This document shows, piece by piece, positions 28,250 through 37,421 of a stretch of DNA of 64,000 nucleotides. How positions within the stretch are numbered: position 1 is the stretch's first letter; each line of letters starts with the position of its first letter. The position numbers and the translations under genes are program-made. The notes below the pieces were generated by a model that was not told the origin of the DNA, made no database searches, and saw nothing but the letters and a program-made list of their open reading frames with translations. The DNA is taken from contig NZ_JACOPW010000001.1 of NCBI RefSeq assembly GCF_015461845.1, positions 620,001 through 684,000 of the forward strand, written 5' to 3'. This DNA is from Pseudomonas mucoides (GTDB lineage Bacteria > Pseudomonadota > Gammaproteobacteria > Pseudomonadales > Pseudomonadaceae).

Positions 28250-29045
28250 CTTGATGGCAGAACTTAAAGAACTGCGTCTGCATGGCATGGCGCAGGCTTG
28301 GGAAGAACTGGCGGCCCAGGGAGAAGCTTCGACGGCATCCTCGAAATGGCTGCTTGAGCATCTGCTCCAACAGGAGCAGGCAGATCGCGCCGTGCGCTCT
28401 GTGAATCATCAGATGAACATGGCAAAGCTCCCCATGCACCGTGATTTAGCTGGCTTTGACTTCAGCGCTTCCAGCGCTGATGCCCGTCTGGTCAAGGAAT
28501 TATCCAGCCTTGAGTTTACGGAGACTGCGCAAAATGTCGTGTTCATCGGTGGGCCTGGAACCGGAAAAACACACCTGGCCAGTGCCTTGGCCGTGTCCGG
28601 AATCACCACTCATAACAAACGAGTACGGTTCTTCTCCACGGTCGATCTCGTCAACCTGCTGGAGCGTGAAAAGTACGATGGTAAGGCAGGCCGAATCGCC
28701 CAGGGACTGCTTCGAACAGACCTGGTGATACTCGATGAGCTTGGGTATTTGCCCTTCAGTCAGAGCGGTGGCGCGCTGTTATTTCACCTGCTTTCAAAAC
28801 TGTACGAGCACACCAGCGTGGTCATCACCACCAACCTCAGCTTCTCGGAATGGTCGAGTGTGTTTGGCGACGCCAAGATGACCACTGCGTTGCTGGATCG
28901 GCTGACACACCACTGCCACATCGTCGAAACGGGCAACGAGTCCTACCGCCTGCAACACAGCACCTTGGCCGCCCAGACAAAGATCAAATCGCGTGAACGA
29001 AAGCGCAAGGACGAAGATGGTATCGAGGACGATGAACCGTTTTGA
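28242..29045 (+). CDS. istB: IS21-family helper ATPase IstB
   Basis: A 267-residue DnaC/IstB-type AAA+ ATPase with Walker [15 protein letters not shown] and Walker [13 protein letters not shown]. It assists IstA in target capture. The start at 28242 has GGAGAG upstream and overlaps the istA stop; the frame also stays open to 28188, but that lacks a ribosome binding site. Confidence 0.92.
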   Translation: MRDLMAELKELRLHGMAQAWEELAAQGEASTASSKWLLEHLLQQEQADRAVRSVNHQMNMAKLPMHRDLAGFDFSASSADARLVKELSSLEFTETAQNVVFIGGPGTGKTHLASALAVSGITTHNKRVRFFSTVDLVNLLEREKYDGKAGRIAQGLLRTDLVILDELGYLPFSQSGGALLFHLLSKLYEHTSVVITTNLSFSEWSSVFGDAKMTTALLDRLTHHCHIVETGNESYRLQHSTLAAQTKIKSRERKRKDEDGIEDDEPF

Positions 29046-29214
29046 TCTGCACCATAAACACCCTGCCGCATGCCTGCATGCGGTGGGGCCCGATGCGACT
29101 TCAACCAGAACACTACTGCTAAGCTTATCCACAATTGCTGGGTGAAAAATCAGCAATCCGCCCTGGGTCAATTTTCAATCGGCAGGGTGGGTCAGTTTTC
29201 AATCAGCGCCAACA

Positions 29215-29221
29215 GAGCTAA
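29215..29221 (+). repeat. Target-site duplication, right copy
   Basis: GAGCTAA directly after the IS right end (GCGCCAACA), matching 26628-26634 exactly. Confidence 0.85.
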
Positions 29222-30417
29222 CGCTGCTGGACCTCGCGGGTGAATGGCTTCGCGATGGTGTGGCGCGCAAGGATGGTAATGCCGAACTACGGAGAAAATT
29301 CGCGAAAGACCTTTACCCCACCCTTGGCTCAAAAATCATCAGTTCAATTAGTGAGCATGACCTGCGGAACCTGGTGCGGTTCGTAATGGCACGCGGCGCT
29401 ACTCGTCAGGCCATCAGTCTTTTTTCGGATATCGTTCAGATGTTCGGATGGGCCCAGAAACGCCAACCATGGCGAACATTGCTGATTGACGGAAACCCAT
29501 CAGACTTAGTCGAAATCAACAAGCTTGTACCCAGTGACTACCAGGAGGAGCGAACTCGGATCCTCTCCTCTATCGAACTTCAAGAATTATACCAACGCTT
29601 TCAAAAAATGACTGCGGACTATGCAGCACTACCTGCCGGCGAAAAGTACGATGGGATTCGCCCACTCAAGCCAGAGTCCGAACTTGCGCTTTGGATTTGT
29701 TTGGGAACGTTATGCCGGATTGGTGAACTGCTTCAGGCCGAATGGAAAAACGTTGATTTGGAAAATGGTGTCTGGTTTATTCCCGTGGCAAATGTCAAAG
29801 GTAGCCGGGGAAAAAAGCAGGACCACCACGTGTTCCTATCTCCGTTTGCGATCCACTATTTCAGCAAGCTTCGGCTGCTCACAGGAAACTCTCAATGGTG
29901 CTTTCCCGCAAAGCATCATGATGGTCATGTCGATCTCAAGGTCGTCAGCAAACAGGTGGGAGACCGCCAATCACGCTTCAAAAATCGCAAGCCGCTTTCA
30001 CGTCGCCGACATGATGACACCCTGGTGCTGTCCGGTGGTGCCAATGGGGAGTGGACACCCCATGACTTGAGACGAACGGGTGCAACGATGATGCAAGCCT
30101 GGGGCATAAGCCTTGACGTGATAGACCGGTGCCAGAACCACGTGCTGGCAGGTTCCCGGGTCCGCCGTCACTACTTACACCATGATTATGCCGAAGAGAA
30201 AAAAGAAGCTTGGAACCTGCTGGGCGAGAAGCTCACCGACTTCATGACCGGCCAGGACGGTCTGGAGGGGCTAGGTAGAGGCAACTCAAATGGGCACAAA
30301 GCCCCCATGACGACGCCTACCTCGACCACCGGAAAATTGAACCCGAATTAATCAACATCTGAACGGCAATAGTCGTCCGTCGACCGTAAGCTCTTATTTT
30401 TCCACACGGGGTGAGCT

Positions 30418-31068
30418 ATGAATCACACAACAAAGCTTGACGGGCAGTATCCAGAGAGACTGACGGATCTTGAGCCCTGGCACCAGGACGATGCCCTGGG
30501 CCCCCAAAAACGTTGCGTGAGCATTTTCCAGCACAGCACCTACGATGGGACACAGCATTGGAACGCCCTTATTTCGATCGGTATGGCAACGAATGAAGAA
30601 AAGTCTCCTCTTGTGAAGGAAATCGCTGCCGCGGGGTCTCCTCTAAACGACAATTACTTTATCGATGCCGAGAATCTGGAGCTTTGGATAAACAAGGAGC
30701 TCGCTGGACTTTGTCGGTACCGTAGCCATGGAAGTGAAGATCTGGACGGCGAATCCGAAACACAGGGACCGTTGAGGTTCTTGTTCTCACTCGACGCCGT
30801 ATTCGTTCGCCCGCTTTATCATTCATTAGGTTTTGGCGAAATTTTGTCGGAACACCTAGCCGAGCAGTTAATGGCCGGGCTACTCACACAATTGGTCCGC
30901 ATAAAATCACATGATGCTGGCGCGGACGTCGTTTTATTCGCGGACTTTGATTCCGTCGAAGGAGATCGTTTTTTTGAAAATCTGGCCGAATTGATCGAGC
31001 TGAAAATTGAAATCTCCTCCAATTCACTTGGTATACCGATCGCCTTCTCGACAGATTCAGGATATTAG
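30418..31068 (+). CDS. Hypothetical protein of the integrase region
   Basis: A 216-residue protein with no recognised domain. It is acidic and soluble, without a signal peptide or membrane segment, and starts at an ATG preceded by GGTGAG. It lies 66 nt after the integrase and before the tRNA-Gly remnant, so it is probably cargo of the integrative element. Its function cannot be stated. Confidence 0.6.
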   Translation: MNHTTKLDGQYPERLTDLEPWHQDDALGPQKRCVSIFQHSTYDGTQHWNALISIGMATNEEKSPLVKEIAAAGSPLNDNYFIDAENLELWINKELAGLCRYRSHGSEDLDGESETQGPLRFLFSLDAVFVRPLYHSLGFGEILSEHLAEQLMAGLLTQLVRIKSHDAGADVVLFADFDSVEGDRFFENLAELIELKIEISSNSLGIPIAFSTDSGY

Positions 31069-31177
31069 GAAAGACGGTGCCATCGGGCCGTTGATGGATG
31101 GGAGCCACCCATTTCCTGGGATTACTTGAGGTGACTGAAGCGTGAGGCAAACCGATCAAGCACTCGGCAGAATTCCT

Positions 31178-31404
31178 GGACTCAATTTTGGACTTAAAAG
31201 TACTGGATGGTGCTGGACTTCAGTGATTCCCGCTGGAACAGAAAAAGAGGTCGAAGCCTCTTTTTTCAGTTTCTACAGACCTCAATAGAAGCCTGTAGAT
31301 CAATAATTGGAGCGGGAAACGAGACTCGAATCTTGCGTCCGACCCATTGAAATCTAAGGGGTTTCTTTTATTCCTGAAGCAGGAATGGACTCAATTCTGG
31401 ACTT
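31178..31404 (+). repeat. 18-bp direct repeat pair flanking the tRNA-Gly remnant
   Basis: GGACTCAATTTTGGACTT at 31178-31195 and GGACTCAATTCTGGACTT at 31387-31404 (one mismatch). Each copy also holds an internal GGACT repeat. They lie on either side of the tRNA-Gly fragment and before the decayed integrase, so they are candidate integrase arm sites. Confidence 0.5.
31308..31343 (-). other. tRNA-Gly 3' remnant (old attachment site)
   Basis: On the minus strand the last 23 nt (TTCGAGTCTCGTTTCCCGCTCCA) match the T-loop, acceptor strand and CCA of Pseudomonas-type tRNA-Gly(GCC), judged from memory. The preceding T-stem strand is degraded (GCAAGA instead of CGCGAG) and the 5' part is missing. It sits about 70 bp before a decayed integrase, marking a second integration point. 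Confidence 0.6.
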
Positions 31405-31413
31405 GTTTTCATA

Positions 31414-32321
31414 GTGTATCAAGAGCAAAAAAAGAGTGATTCCAAGCCAAGCTACTGGATTCTACCCGTAGCCAATCGGACGGACGATCATCAAGCTGAG
31501 CTGGTCGACATCACCCCATTGATCCCTGCCGACTACGAGGCAGAACGAAGCCGCATCCTTTCACCTGCTGAGTTGCTGGAACTGCTGGAACTGCATAACC
31601 GCTTCCAGCAAATGACCCTCGATTACAGCGCCCTCCCCGCCGGTCAAAAGTACGAAGGCATTCGTCCACTAAAGAAAGAAACCCAGCTCGCGCTCTGGAT
31701 CAGCCTGGGCACGCTGTGCCGGATTGGCGAGTTGCTGCAGGCCGAATGGAAAAATGTCGATCTGGACCAGCAGACGTGGCTCCTTCCCAGCGAAAATGTC
31801 AAAGGCACTCGCGGCAAGAAACAGGACCACCATGTCTTCCTCTCACCCTTTGCCCTGCATTTCTTTCAGGAACTCAAGATCTCATGGGAGACTCTCAGTG
31901 GTGATTTCCCAACAAGCAGGATGATGTGAAAGTGGTGAGCAAAGAGGTGGGTGATAGCCAGGTCCGCTTCAAAAACCGTAAGGCCCTCTCACGACGGCGC
32001 CATGACGACACGCTGGTCCTTGCCGACGGCCAGAACGGCGACTGGACGCCGCATGACCTGCGCCGCATGGGCGCGACCATGATGCAGGCTTTGGGAGTCA
32101 GCCTGGATGTTATCGATCGGTGCCAAAACCATGTACTGGCCGGATCTCGGGTGAGACGTCACTACCTGTATCATGATTACGCCGAAGAAAAGAAGCGCGC
32201 TTGGAACCTGCTGGGTGATCGACCCAGTGCAGTTTTGTCCTCCACTTACGATCATCAACCGACCGAATCAATGATGTCTTTTCCAGCGTACGCCGCCACT
32301 GGATCACTACCACTTTCATAA
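31414..32321 (+). pseudogene. Second tyrosine integrase, truncated and frameshifted
   Basis: From about 31520 the translation is a close relative of the integrase ending at 30351 (GIRPLKKETQLALWISLGTLCRIGELLQAEWKNVDL). The N-terminal ~160 residues are missing. A frameshift occurs just after 31870, and in the continuing frame the Trp-Cys codons of DSQWC have become Trp-stop (TGGTGA). The frame then continues from 31926 with the catalytic TPHDLRRMGATMM and RRHYLYHDY. It cannot make a complete recombinase. Confidence 0.85.
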
Positions 32322-32963
32322 GCCGGCATCATTAGTGCTGAGTTCTCATAGATTCGTAGATTACGTCCATGCAGCGACCCAGCACTTCATTAAACAACCA
32401 GCGAAAGAGATCGCTGTCGCGAAAACGGCCGTGTGGATTTTTAAAACGTCGAATGATTGGGTATTTCATCTTCAAGGCTCAACCGGCAGAACCAGCGATA
32501 CGCCATATTCAATGGGCCTTCGCACAATCGCGGCTCTGAGCGAATGCCGTAGCAATAGCCCACGTCCAGCATGCAGATCATCAGTTCAAGATCAATCGAC
32601 GGACGGACGGCCTATCTAGCTATAGAAATCCGCGAGAAGCGGACATCTAGCGTGAAATCCACGACTGCCATTCTTGGGTCGTGTTTCCCCCGGGAACTCG
32701 TACCAGAGCCAGTCAAAACTTTGTGGGATAACACATCCAGACAGTGCTCACAGTTTCCTTGGGTGTCCCAGGATCGCGCGTGGATATCGACTGTACTGAC
32801 CGTGCTAACAAGCAAGGTCAAGCTCCTGCAAAACCTTCCCCCCACTAAGTAGTGGGGTGCAGCCGCGAGGGGGGGGGGGGCTGAGCAGAAGACCCACAGT
32901 GACCGCGCACGGGTCCTGGGGTTAAGCCTGATGTTGGCACGCAGGGCTGGGGCGAACGCAACG
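32322..32963. other. Non-coding, decayed interval between mobile junction and catabolic island
   Basis: About 640 bp without a supported gene. It includes the small palindromic stem CCCCCACTA-AG-TAGTGGGG around 32840-32857 (possible terminator of the porin gene) and a run of 12 G at 32869-32880. Short open frames here have no recognisable similarity. Confidence 0.4.
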
Positions 32964-34226
32964 CTATAGGAGCTTCCAGGTATAACTGAGGACGACGCGA
33001 TACTCGTCAATATCAGTTCTGTAATTAGACCGCGCTACCGCGTCGCGAAGCCTGATGCCGAATCCCTTGACAGGCCCGCTCTGGAAAACATAAGACATAT
33101 CGATATCGCGTTCGCTGTCTTTACCTTCATAGCCGCGCCCTGTCTCAACGTTGTTCCCCACGACGTATCTAGTCGAAAACAGCAGGCCCGGTACCCCCAC
33201 CGCCGCAAAGTCATAGTCGTAACGCACCTGATAAGACACCTCGTCTTGTGATGAAAAGTCATAAGTGGGCAGTTCATTGGCCAAGGGCGCAATATTGGCG
33301 AACACCCGGGGGAACGCGGTGTCACCGTACATTCTTTGGTACCCTACGGTCACAGCATGCCCGGACCTTGCCACCCCGAGTGTGCCATACAGAGCGCGGT
33401 TATCGACCTTCCCGATTAGGTGATCACCATCTTCAACAGCATCATACTGTGCCAACGTACCGCTTAGTGACCAACGCCCCACTAACTGCTTATGCTTAAT
33501 GCCAACATAACTCTGCCGGTAAATGTCCTCCAGTTGGGCGTACCAACCACTGACGGTGGTACGTGACTCATTAAAACTATAGTCACCCCCCATATAATTA
33601 AAGGCATCACTGGGCGACGCGCGTTGCGGGATATAGCCCAACATGGCGATCAATTTTTCGTCCCCGGCTTCATTTCGAAGGCTAGTCGATTTGATACGCC
33701 CGCCTTGAAGGGTCAGTCCAGCAAGTTCGCTACTGGAAAAGGAGACACCCTGATAGGATGGTGGAAGCAACCGAATGTCGCTGAAGGGCAACACGGGAAT
33801 GTCGGGTTGAAGTTCACCCAGTCTCAGCTCGGTTTTAGAAAACCTGGCTTTTAAGGTTGGCCCCAAACGACTGTAATCGTCGGCAGGGGCCCCGCTATCC
33901 TTGATAGACAGCAAGCCCGTCCCTACCCGCCCACGGCCACTATCGAGTTTGAGACCCAAGGTGGCAACAGCATCGATACCAAACCCAACAGTACCTGGGG
34001 TATAACCGGATTTGAAATTAAGAATGAAGCCTTGAGCCCACTCTTCAGCCTTGGGTTTCTCGGTCCCACGAATATCTAAGTAGTTGCGTTGAAAGTAGTA
34101 ATTTCTGGCTTGCAGTGTAGCGGTTGAATCTTTAAAAAAATCCGAATCCTCAGCCCATGCCAAGCCCGGCGCACAAAAATACAGTAACGCCGGCCACACG
34201 AGTGGCGCGCAATTTTTGTTGTTCAC
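32964..34226 (-). CDS. OprD-family outer-membrane porin
   Basis: A 420-residue porin with signal peptide (cleavage near GLAWAEDS) and OprD hallmarks: FFKDSTATLQARNYYFQRNY at the mature N-terminus, WAQGFILNFKSGYTPGTVGFGID, DEYRVVLSYTWKL at the end. OprD-type channels take up small carboxylates, often aromatic acids (OpdK/PhaK group). It lies 104 nt after the hydroxylase gene on the same strand, so it probably imports 3-hydroxybenzoate or a related acid. Confidence 0.9.
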   Translation of the reverse strand: MNNKNCAPLVWPALLYFCAPGLAWAEDSDFFKDSTATLQARNYYFQRNYLDIRGTEKPKAEEWAQGFILNFKSGYTPGTVGFGIDAVATLGLKLDSGRGRVGTGLLSIKDSGAPADDYSRLGPTLKARFSKTELRLGELQPDIPVLPFSDIRLLPPSYQGVSFSSSELAGLTLQGGRIKSTSLRNEAGDEKLIAMLGYIPQRASPSDAFNYMGGDYSFNESRTTVSGWYAQLEDIYRQSYVGIKHKQLVGRWSLSGTLAQYDAVEDGDHLIGKVDNRALYGTLGVARSGHAVTVGYQRMYGDTAFPRVFANIAPLANELPTYDFSSQDEVSYQVRYDYDFAAVGVPGLLFSTRYVVGNNVETGRGYEGKDSERDIDMSYVFQSGPVKGFGIRLRDAVARSNYRTDIDEYRVVLSYTWKLL

Positions 34227-34330
34227 GATTTCACCCTTTTTATTTTTATAGAATGATCATTGCGTGCAGCTGAAAGCGACGATCAACCCGGCAACTGAGC
34301 ACCGTTGAATAATTGATCGTCACTGGATTT

Positions 34331-35506
34331 CTAAATTACCGCGTCATACAACCAAGAGAGACCGGCATACGCCTGTTCAGGAGTACGGGTGCCGAGCATG
34401 TTGTTACGTAGTTCGGCCGCAACTCCCTCGGCGTGGTAGAACTCACCATGAACACGTGCCATGACCTGACAACGGCCCGTGCGAAGGTATCGGCGAGCCT
34501 GATAGGCTTTAAAAGCCGACTCAAAATCACCCTGACACTTTTCGATCTCCTGTGCGAGTACGACGCCATCCTCCATCGCCATACACGCCCCTTGTGCAAG
34601 GTATTGCAACATGGGATGCGCTGCATCGCCCAGAAGTGTGGTACGTCCCTGACTCCAGTTTTTCACGGGTTCACGATCGCACAATACCCACATCCGCCAG
34701 CTTTCAATTTTGGACAGGAGCGTTTGTACGGTGTCACACGTGCCGGCAAACCGACGGCGTAATTCTTCAGGGTCGCCCTCGGTGTTCCAACCCTCTACAT
34801 AGCGGTCGCTGTGGAAGACTGCCACCAGGTTGAATAGTTTTCCACCTCGAAGCGGGTACTGGACCAGGTGGGACTTTGGCCCCCCCCAAAGAATCATCGA
34901 GTTGCGTCGAAACTCAAGCGGCACGTCCTCAATGGGCAACACCGCCCGGTACGCAATGTGCCCGGAGACCACAGGCGCACCGTCACCGACAATTTTCTCT
35001 CTGACTTTCGACCACAATCCATCTGCGCCAATCAGTGCGCAACCCCGAATGGTTTCACCTTGGTCAGTGGTCACGCATACGGACAGGCCATCATCTTCGT
35101 AGCCCACCACTTTTGTGGCGATCCTGAATTCGACATCAGCGGACTCGCGACACGCGGCCAGAAGAACCGAATGCAGGTCCGCACGATGCACCAAGGCGTA
35201 GGGATACTTGAAACGTTCCCGAAACGCTGCGCCTGTCGGGATGGTGGTAACCATCTCAGCGCTGACACTGTCCATGAAGATCAAATCATCGGGTAACACG
35301 GTCAGTTCGCGTACTTGATCAGCAACGCCGAGCGTCTCCAACACGCGAAAACCGTTAGGGCCCACCTGGATCCCCGCACCGACTTCGCGAAACTCTTCGG
35401 CCTGTTCGATCAAGAGCGTTTTGAAGCCCTTATGTGAGAGTGCCAGCGCTGCTGCCAGACCACCAATGCCCCCCCCAATGATTACAATTGGATCTTGTAG
35501 GCTCAT
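34331..35506 (-). CDS. 3-hydroxybenzoate 6-hydroxylase (FAD monooxygenase)
   Basis: A 391-residue class A flavoprotein hydroxylase: GGGIGGLAAALALSHKG near residue 10 (FAD), GADGLWSKVRE near 165 (DG region), GDAAHPMLQYLAQGACMAMED near 290 (ribityl-binding GD motif). Length and overall sequence fit the 3-hydroxybenzoate 6-hydroxylase/NagX/XlnD group, which uses NADH and O2 to convert 3-hydroxybenzoate to gentisate. It overlaps the FAH hydrolase gene by 4 nt. The gentisate dioxygenase in the same operon supports the call. Confidence 0.82.
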   Translation of the reverse strand: MSLQDPIVIIGGGIGGLAAALALSHKGFKTLLIEQAEEFREVGAGIQVGPNGFRVLETLGVADQVRELTVLPDDLIFMDSVSAEMVTTIPTGAAFRERFKYPYALVHRADLHSVLLAACRESADVEFRIATKVVGYEDDGLSVCVTTDQGETIRGCALIGADGLWSKVREKIVGDGAPVVSGHIAYRAVLPIEDVPLEFRRNSMILWGGPKSHLVQYPLRGGKLFNLVAVFHSDRYVEGWNTEGDPEELRRRFAGTCDTVQTLLSKIESWRMWVLCDREPVKNWSQGRTTLLGDAAHPMLQYLAQGACMAMEDGVVLAQEIEKCQGDFESAFKAYQARRYLRTGRCQVMARVHGEFYHAEGVAAELRNNMLGTRTPEQAYAGLSWLYDAVI

Positions 35507-36360
35507 GACGACACGACCTCGACAACAATTTCACCAATCCCTTCAATTCGTGCTTTGATCTGATCACCGTGAACAATGGGACCCACACCTTCGGGCGTTC
35601 CGGTGTACAACAAATCACCCGGCTCAAGTGTGTAATAGGTCGAGGCGAATTCGATCAGCTCTGCCACGTTCATGATCAAATCCCGAGTATTGGCGTGCTG
35701 GCGTTTCTCACCATTAACCTCCAGCAGCAACTCCAAGCCCTGTGGGTCGCTGAGCTCATCAGCCGTGACAAGCCATGGCCCCAACACCGAGTAAGTGTCC
35801 AACGATTTGCGCAAGCTTCGCTCTTCAGGCCCGCGGATCGTGATGTCCAGGCCAATGCTGTATCCGGCAACATAGGCCAGTGCGTCTTTCGCCTTCACAT
35901 CCTTGGCACGCTTGCCAATAACAGCGACTAGCTCGATTTCGTGATCGGTACGGCGCTCTGGAAGATTAATCACAATCGGTTTACTGACACCGATCAGCGA
36001 GCTGGTAGCTTTCAGGAAGAGGCCCGTCTCCTGGATTTTTCGGACATTGGCACGTGTAAACGTCTCCGTGTCTGCGATGGCTTCATCAAGGTGAGCTTGA
36101 TAGTTGACAGGCGCAGCCACAATTTTGCCTGGGTTACCGACGGGGCTAAGCAGCTCGACATCGCTTAACTTGAAGACCGCTGCGCTTCCCTTGGCAAGCG
36201 AGATTTCGGGGCGTAGCTCGGCCAGGTTAGCGATCAGCAGGTCATGGCGCGGAAACGGATAACGGGCAGGTGACAAAATACGCAGTGCTTGGGAAACGTC
36301 ATAGACAATGTCGCCCTCAATCAGGCCCAAACGGTTATCGTTAAACAGACAAATTTTCAT
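35503..36360 (-). CDS. FAH-family hydrolase, probable maleylpyruvate hydrolase
   Basis: A 285-residue fumarylacetoacetate-hydrolase-fold enzyme; DHEIELVAVIG holds the metal Glu residues and LEPGDLLYTGTPEGVG the C-terminal signature. It overlaps both neighbours by 4 nt (ATGA). With gentisate dioxygenase upstream and no maleylpyruvate isomerase in the window, direct hydrolysis of maleylpyruvate to maleate and pyruvate (HbzF-like) fits better than fumarylpyruvate hydrolysis (NagK-like). An isomerase elsewhere in the genome would change this. The start at 36360 is set by the overlap. Confidence 0.75.
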   Translation of the reverse strand: MKICLFNDNRLGLIEGDIVYDVSQALRILSPARYPFPRHDLLIANLAELRPEISLAKGSAAVFKLSDVELLSPVGNPGKIVAAPVNYQAHLDEAIADTETFTRANVRKIQETGLFLKATSSLIGVSKPIVINLPERRTDHEIELVAVIGKRAKDVKAKDALAYVAGYSIGLDITIRGPEERSLRKSLDTYSVLGPWLVTADELSDPQGLELLLEVNGEKRQHANTRDLIMNVAELIEFASTYYTLEPGDLLYTGTPEGVGPIVHGDQIKARIEGIGEIVVEVVSS

Positions 36361-37403
36361 GGTTTTTCTCCTGGTGTAGTAGTTGCGCTCGGATTGATTT
36401 CGCTGCGCCAAAAACCGAGGTGTTCTTGCAACGGTCGATCGGAAAAGCTGAACAGTACGCATTGCTCGTCCGCCTCAAAACAACGCCATGCCCAACCCGG
36501 AACAACAAATACGTCGTCCTTGCAGGCTGTCCACGTTTGGTCACCGACCTGAACGCGCAGGCTGCCTTCAACCACGCAGCAAACAGCTCCGTCGGTTTCA
36601 CGAAAGCTCGTGCCCTTGAACCCTGCTGGGAACATCTGCATAAAGGCACCCATCGAGCGAATCGGGGACAGCCCATTCGTTGGGTTGGTAAACATCAGTT
36701 TGAAACCGTTGCACGCGTCCCACTCATCGACGAGCGACAACTGTTCAAGCGCTGCACGCGTGCGCGAATAGGGGTAGTGAAAAAGTGGGCTGACGGGGCC
36801 GCCGTGGGTGTCGCCTACAGGTCTCAGGCCAGCGGCGAATCGCGCATTGGAGTCGCCTGTCGGGCGTGTCAGGGCCTGACGTAGATTCGGGTCATCAGCA
36901 GAGAAACCGGCGTTGAGCATTTGCACAACAGGCACATCCAGGCCGTCCAGCCACATCACAGGTTCCGTGCCCTGCGCACCATGGTCATGAAAAACGTTCG
37001 TGGGCGTGATGACAAAGTCACCCGGGTTCATTAGTACCTTTTCGCCATGCACCGTAGTGAACCCACCCTGGCCACTTAAAATCAGTCTTAGCGCAGACGC
37101 CGTATGGCGATGACTGGGGGCGACCTCCCCGGGCAGGATCATTTGAATACCCGCATAGAGGGATGACGTTATCTGCGACTTGCCCCGAAACTTAGGGTTT
37201 TCTAGGACAAGCACACGGCGCTCCGCATCTTCGGCGGAGATGACCTCACAGGCCATTTTCATATTTTGGCGAATGGTTTCGGCGCGCCAGATTACGGGGT
37301 CCGCCGTCTGCTTGGGCTCGCGCGGGGTAAGCCCGCGCAATACCTCCCAGAGGGGCGTCATGTTGTCATGGGCAATGTGATCTCTAAAGGCATTGTTACT
37401 CAC
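36357..37403 (-). CDS. Gentisate 1,2-dioxygenase
   Basis: A 348-residue bicupin. The first cupin has PSHRHTASALRLILSG near residue 100, giving the His-x-His iron ligands, and GDFVITPTNVFHDHG near 130 giving the third His. The second cupin, near 270-330, has degenerate ligands, as in the family. It cleaves gentisate between C1 and C2 to maleylpyruvate. It is 19 nt after the permease gene and overlaps the hydrolase gene. Confidence 0.9.
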   Translation of the reverse strand: MSNNAFRDHIAHDNMTPLWEVLRGLTPREPKQTADPVIWRAETIRQNMKMACEVISAEDAERRVLVLENPKFRGKSQITSSLYAGIQMILPGEVAPSHRHTASALRLILSGQGGFTTVHGEKVLMNPGDFVITPTNVFHDHGAQGTEPVMWLDGLDVPVVQMLNAGFSADDPNLRQALTRPTGDSNARFAAGLRPVGDTHGGPVSPLFHYPYSRTRAALEQLSLVDEWDACNGFKLMFTNPTNGLSPIRSMGAFMQMFPAGFKGTSFRETDGAVCCVVEGSLRVQVGDQTWTACKDDVFVVPGWAWRCFEADEQCVLFSFSDRPLQEHLGFWRSEINPSATTTPGEKP

Positions 37404-37421
37404 AAATATCTCCTTACCTAT

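Larger units (their letters stand above)
26635..29214 (+). mobile_element. IS21-family insertion sequence, complete
   Basis: A 2580-bp element with terminal inverted repeats TGTTGCCGCTGA and, inverted, TGTTGGCGCTGA. Inside the termini are multiple 18-bp transposase-binding repeats of the form GACTGAAAACTGACCCAG at 26645-26662 and 26679-26696, and inverted copies at 29163-29180 and 29187-29204, as is usual for IS21. It encodes istA and istB, both intact, and is flanked by a 7-bp duplication. Confidence 0.92.
26283..30351 (+). pseudogene. Tyrosine integrase gene split by an IS21-family element
   Basis: Residues 1-116 are encoded at 26283-26634 (DUF4102-like N-domain, MAKLTAKELEALTERD). After the insertion the frame resumes at 29222 with TLLDLAGEWLRDG and runs to 30351. 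Removing the IS and one 7-bp duplicate restores a continuous 493-residue integrase. Catalytic elements are all present: CRIGELLQAEW (Arg), TPHDLRRTGATMM (His-x-x-Arg), and RRHYLHHDY (Tyr). It is inactivated only by the insertion, which points to a recent event. The adjacent tRNA-Pro fragment is its likely target. Confidence 0.88.

Noticed and set aside
31414-32321. Intact second integrase
   Set aside because: The N-terminus is missing, the frame shifts after about 31870, and a TGA stop replaces a Cys codon.
32869-32880. Phase-variable tract controlling the porin
   Set aside because: The G run lies beyond the porin stop codon, not in its coding or promoter region.
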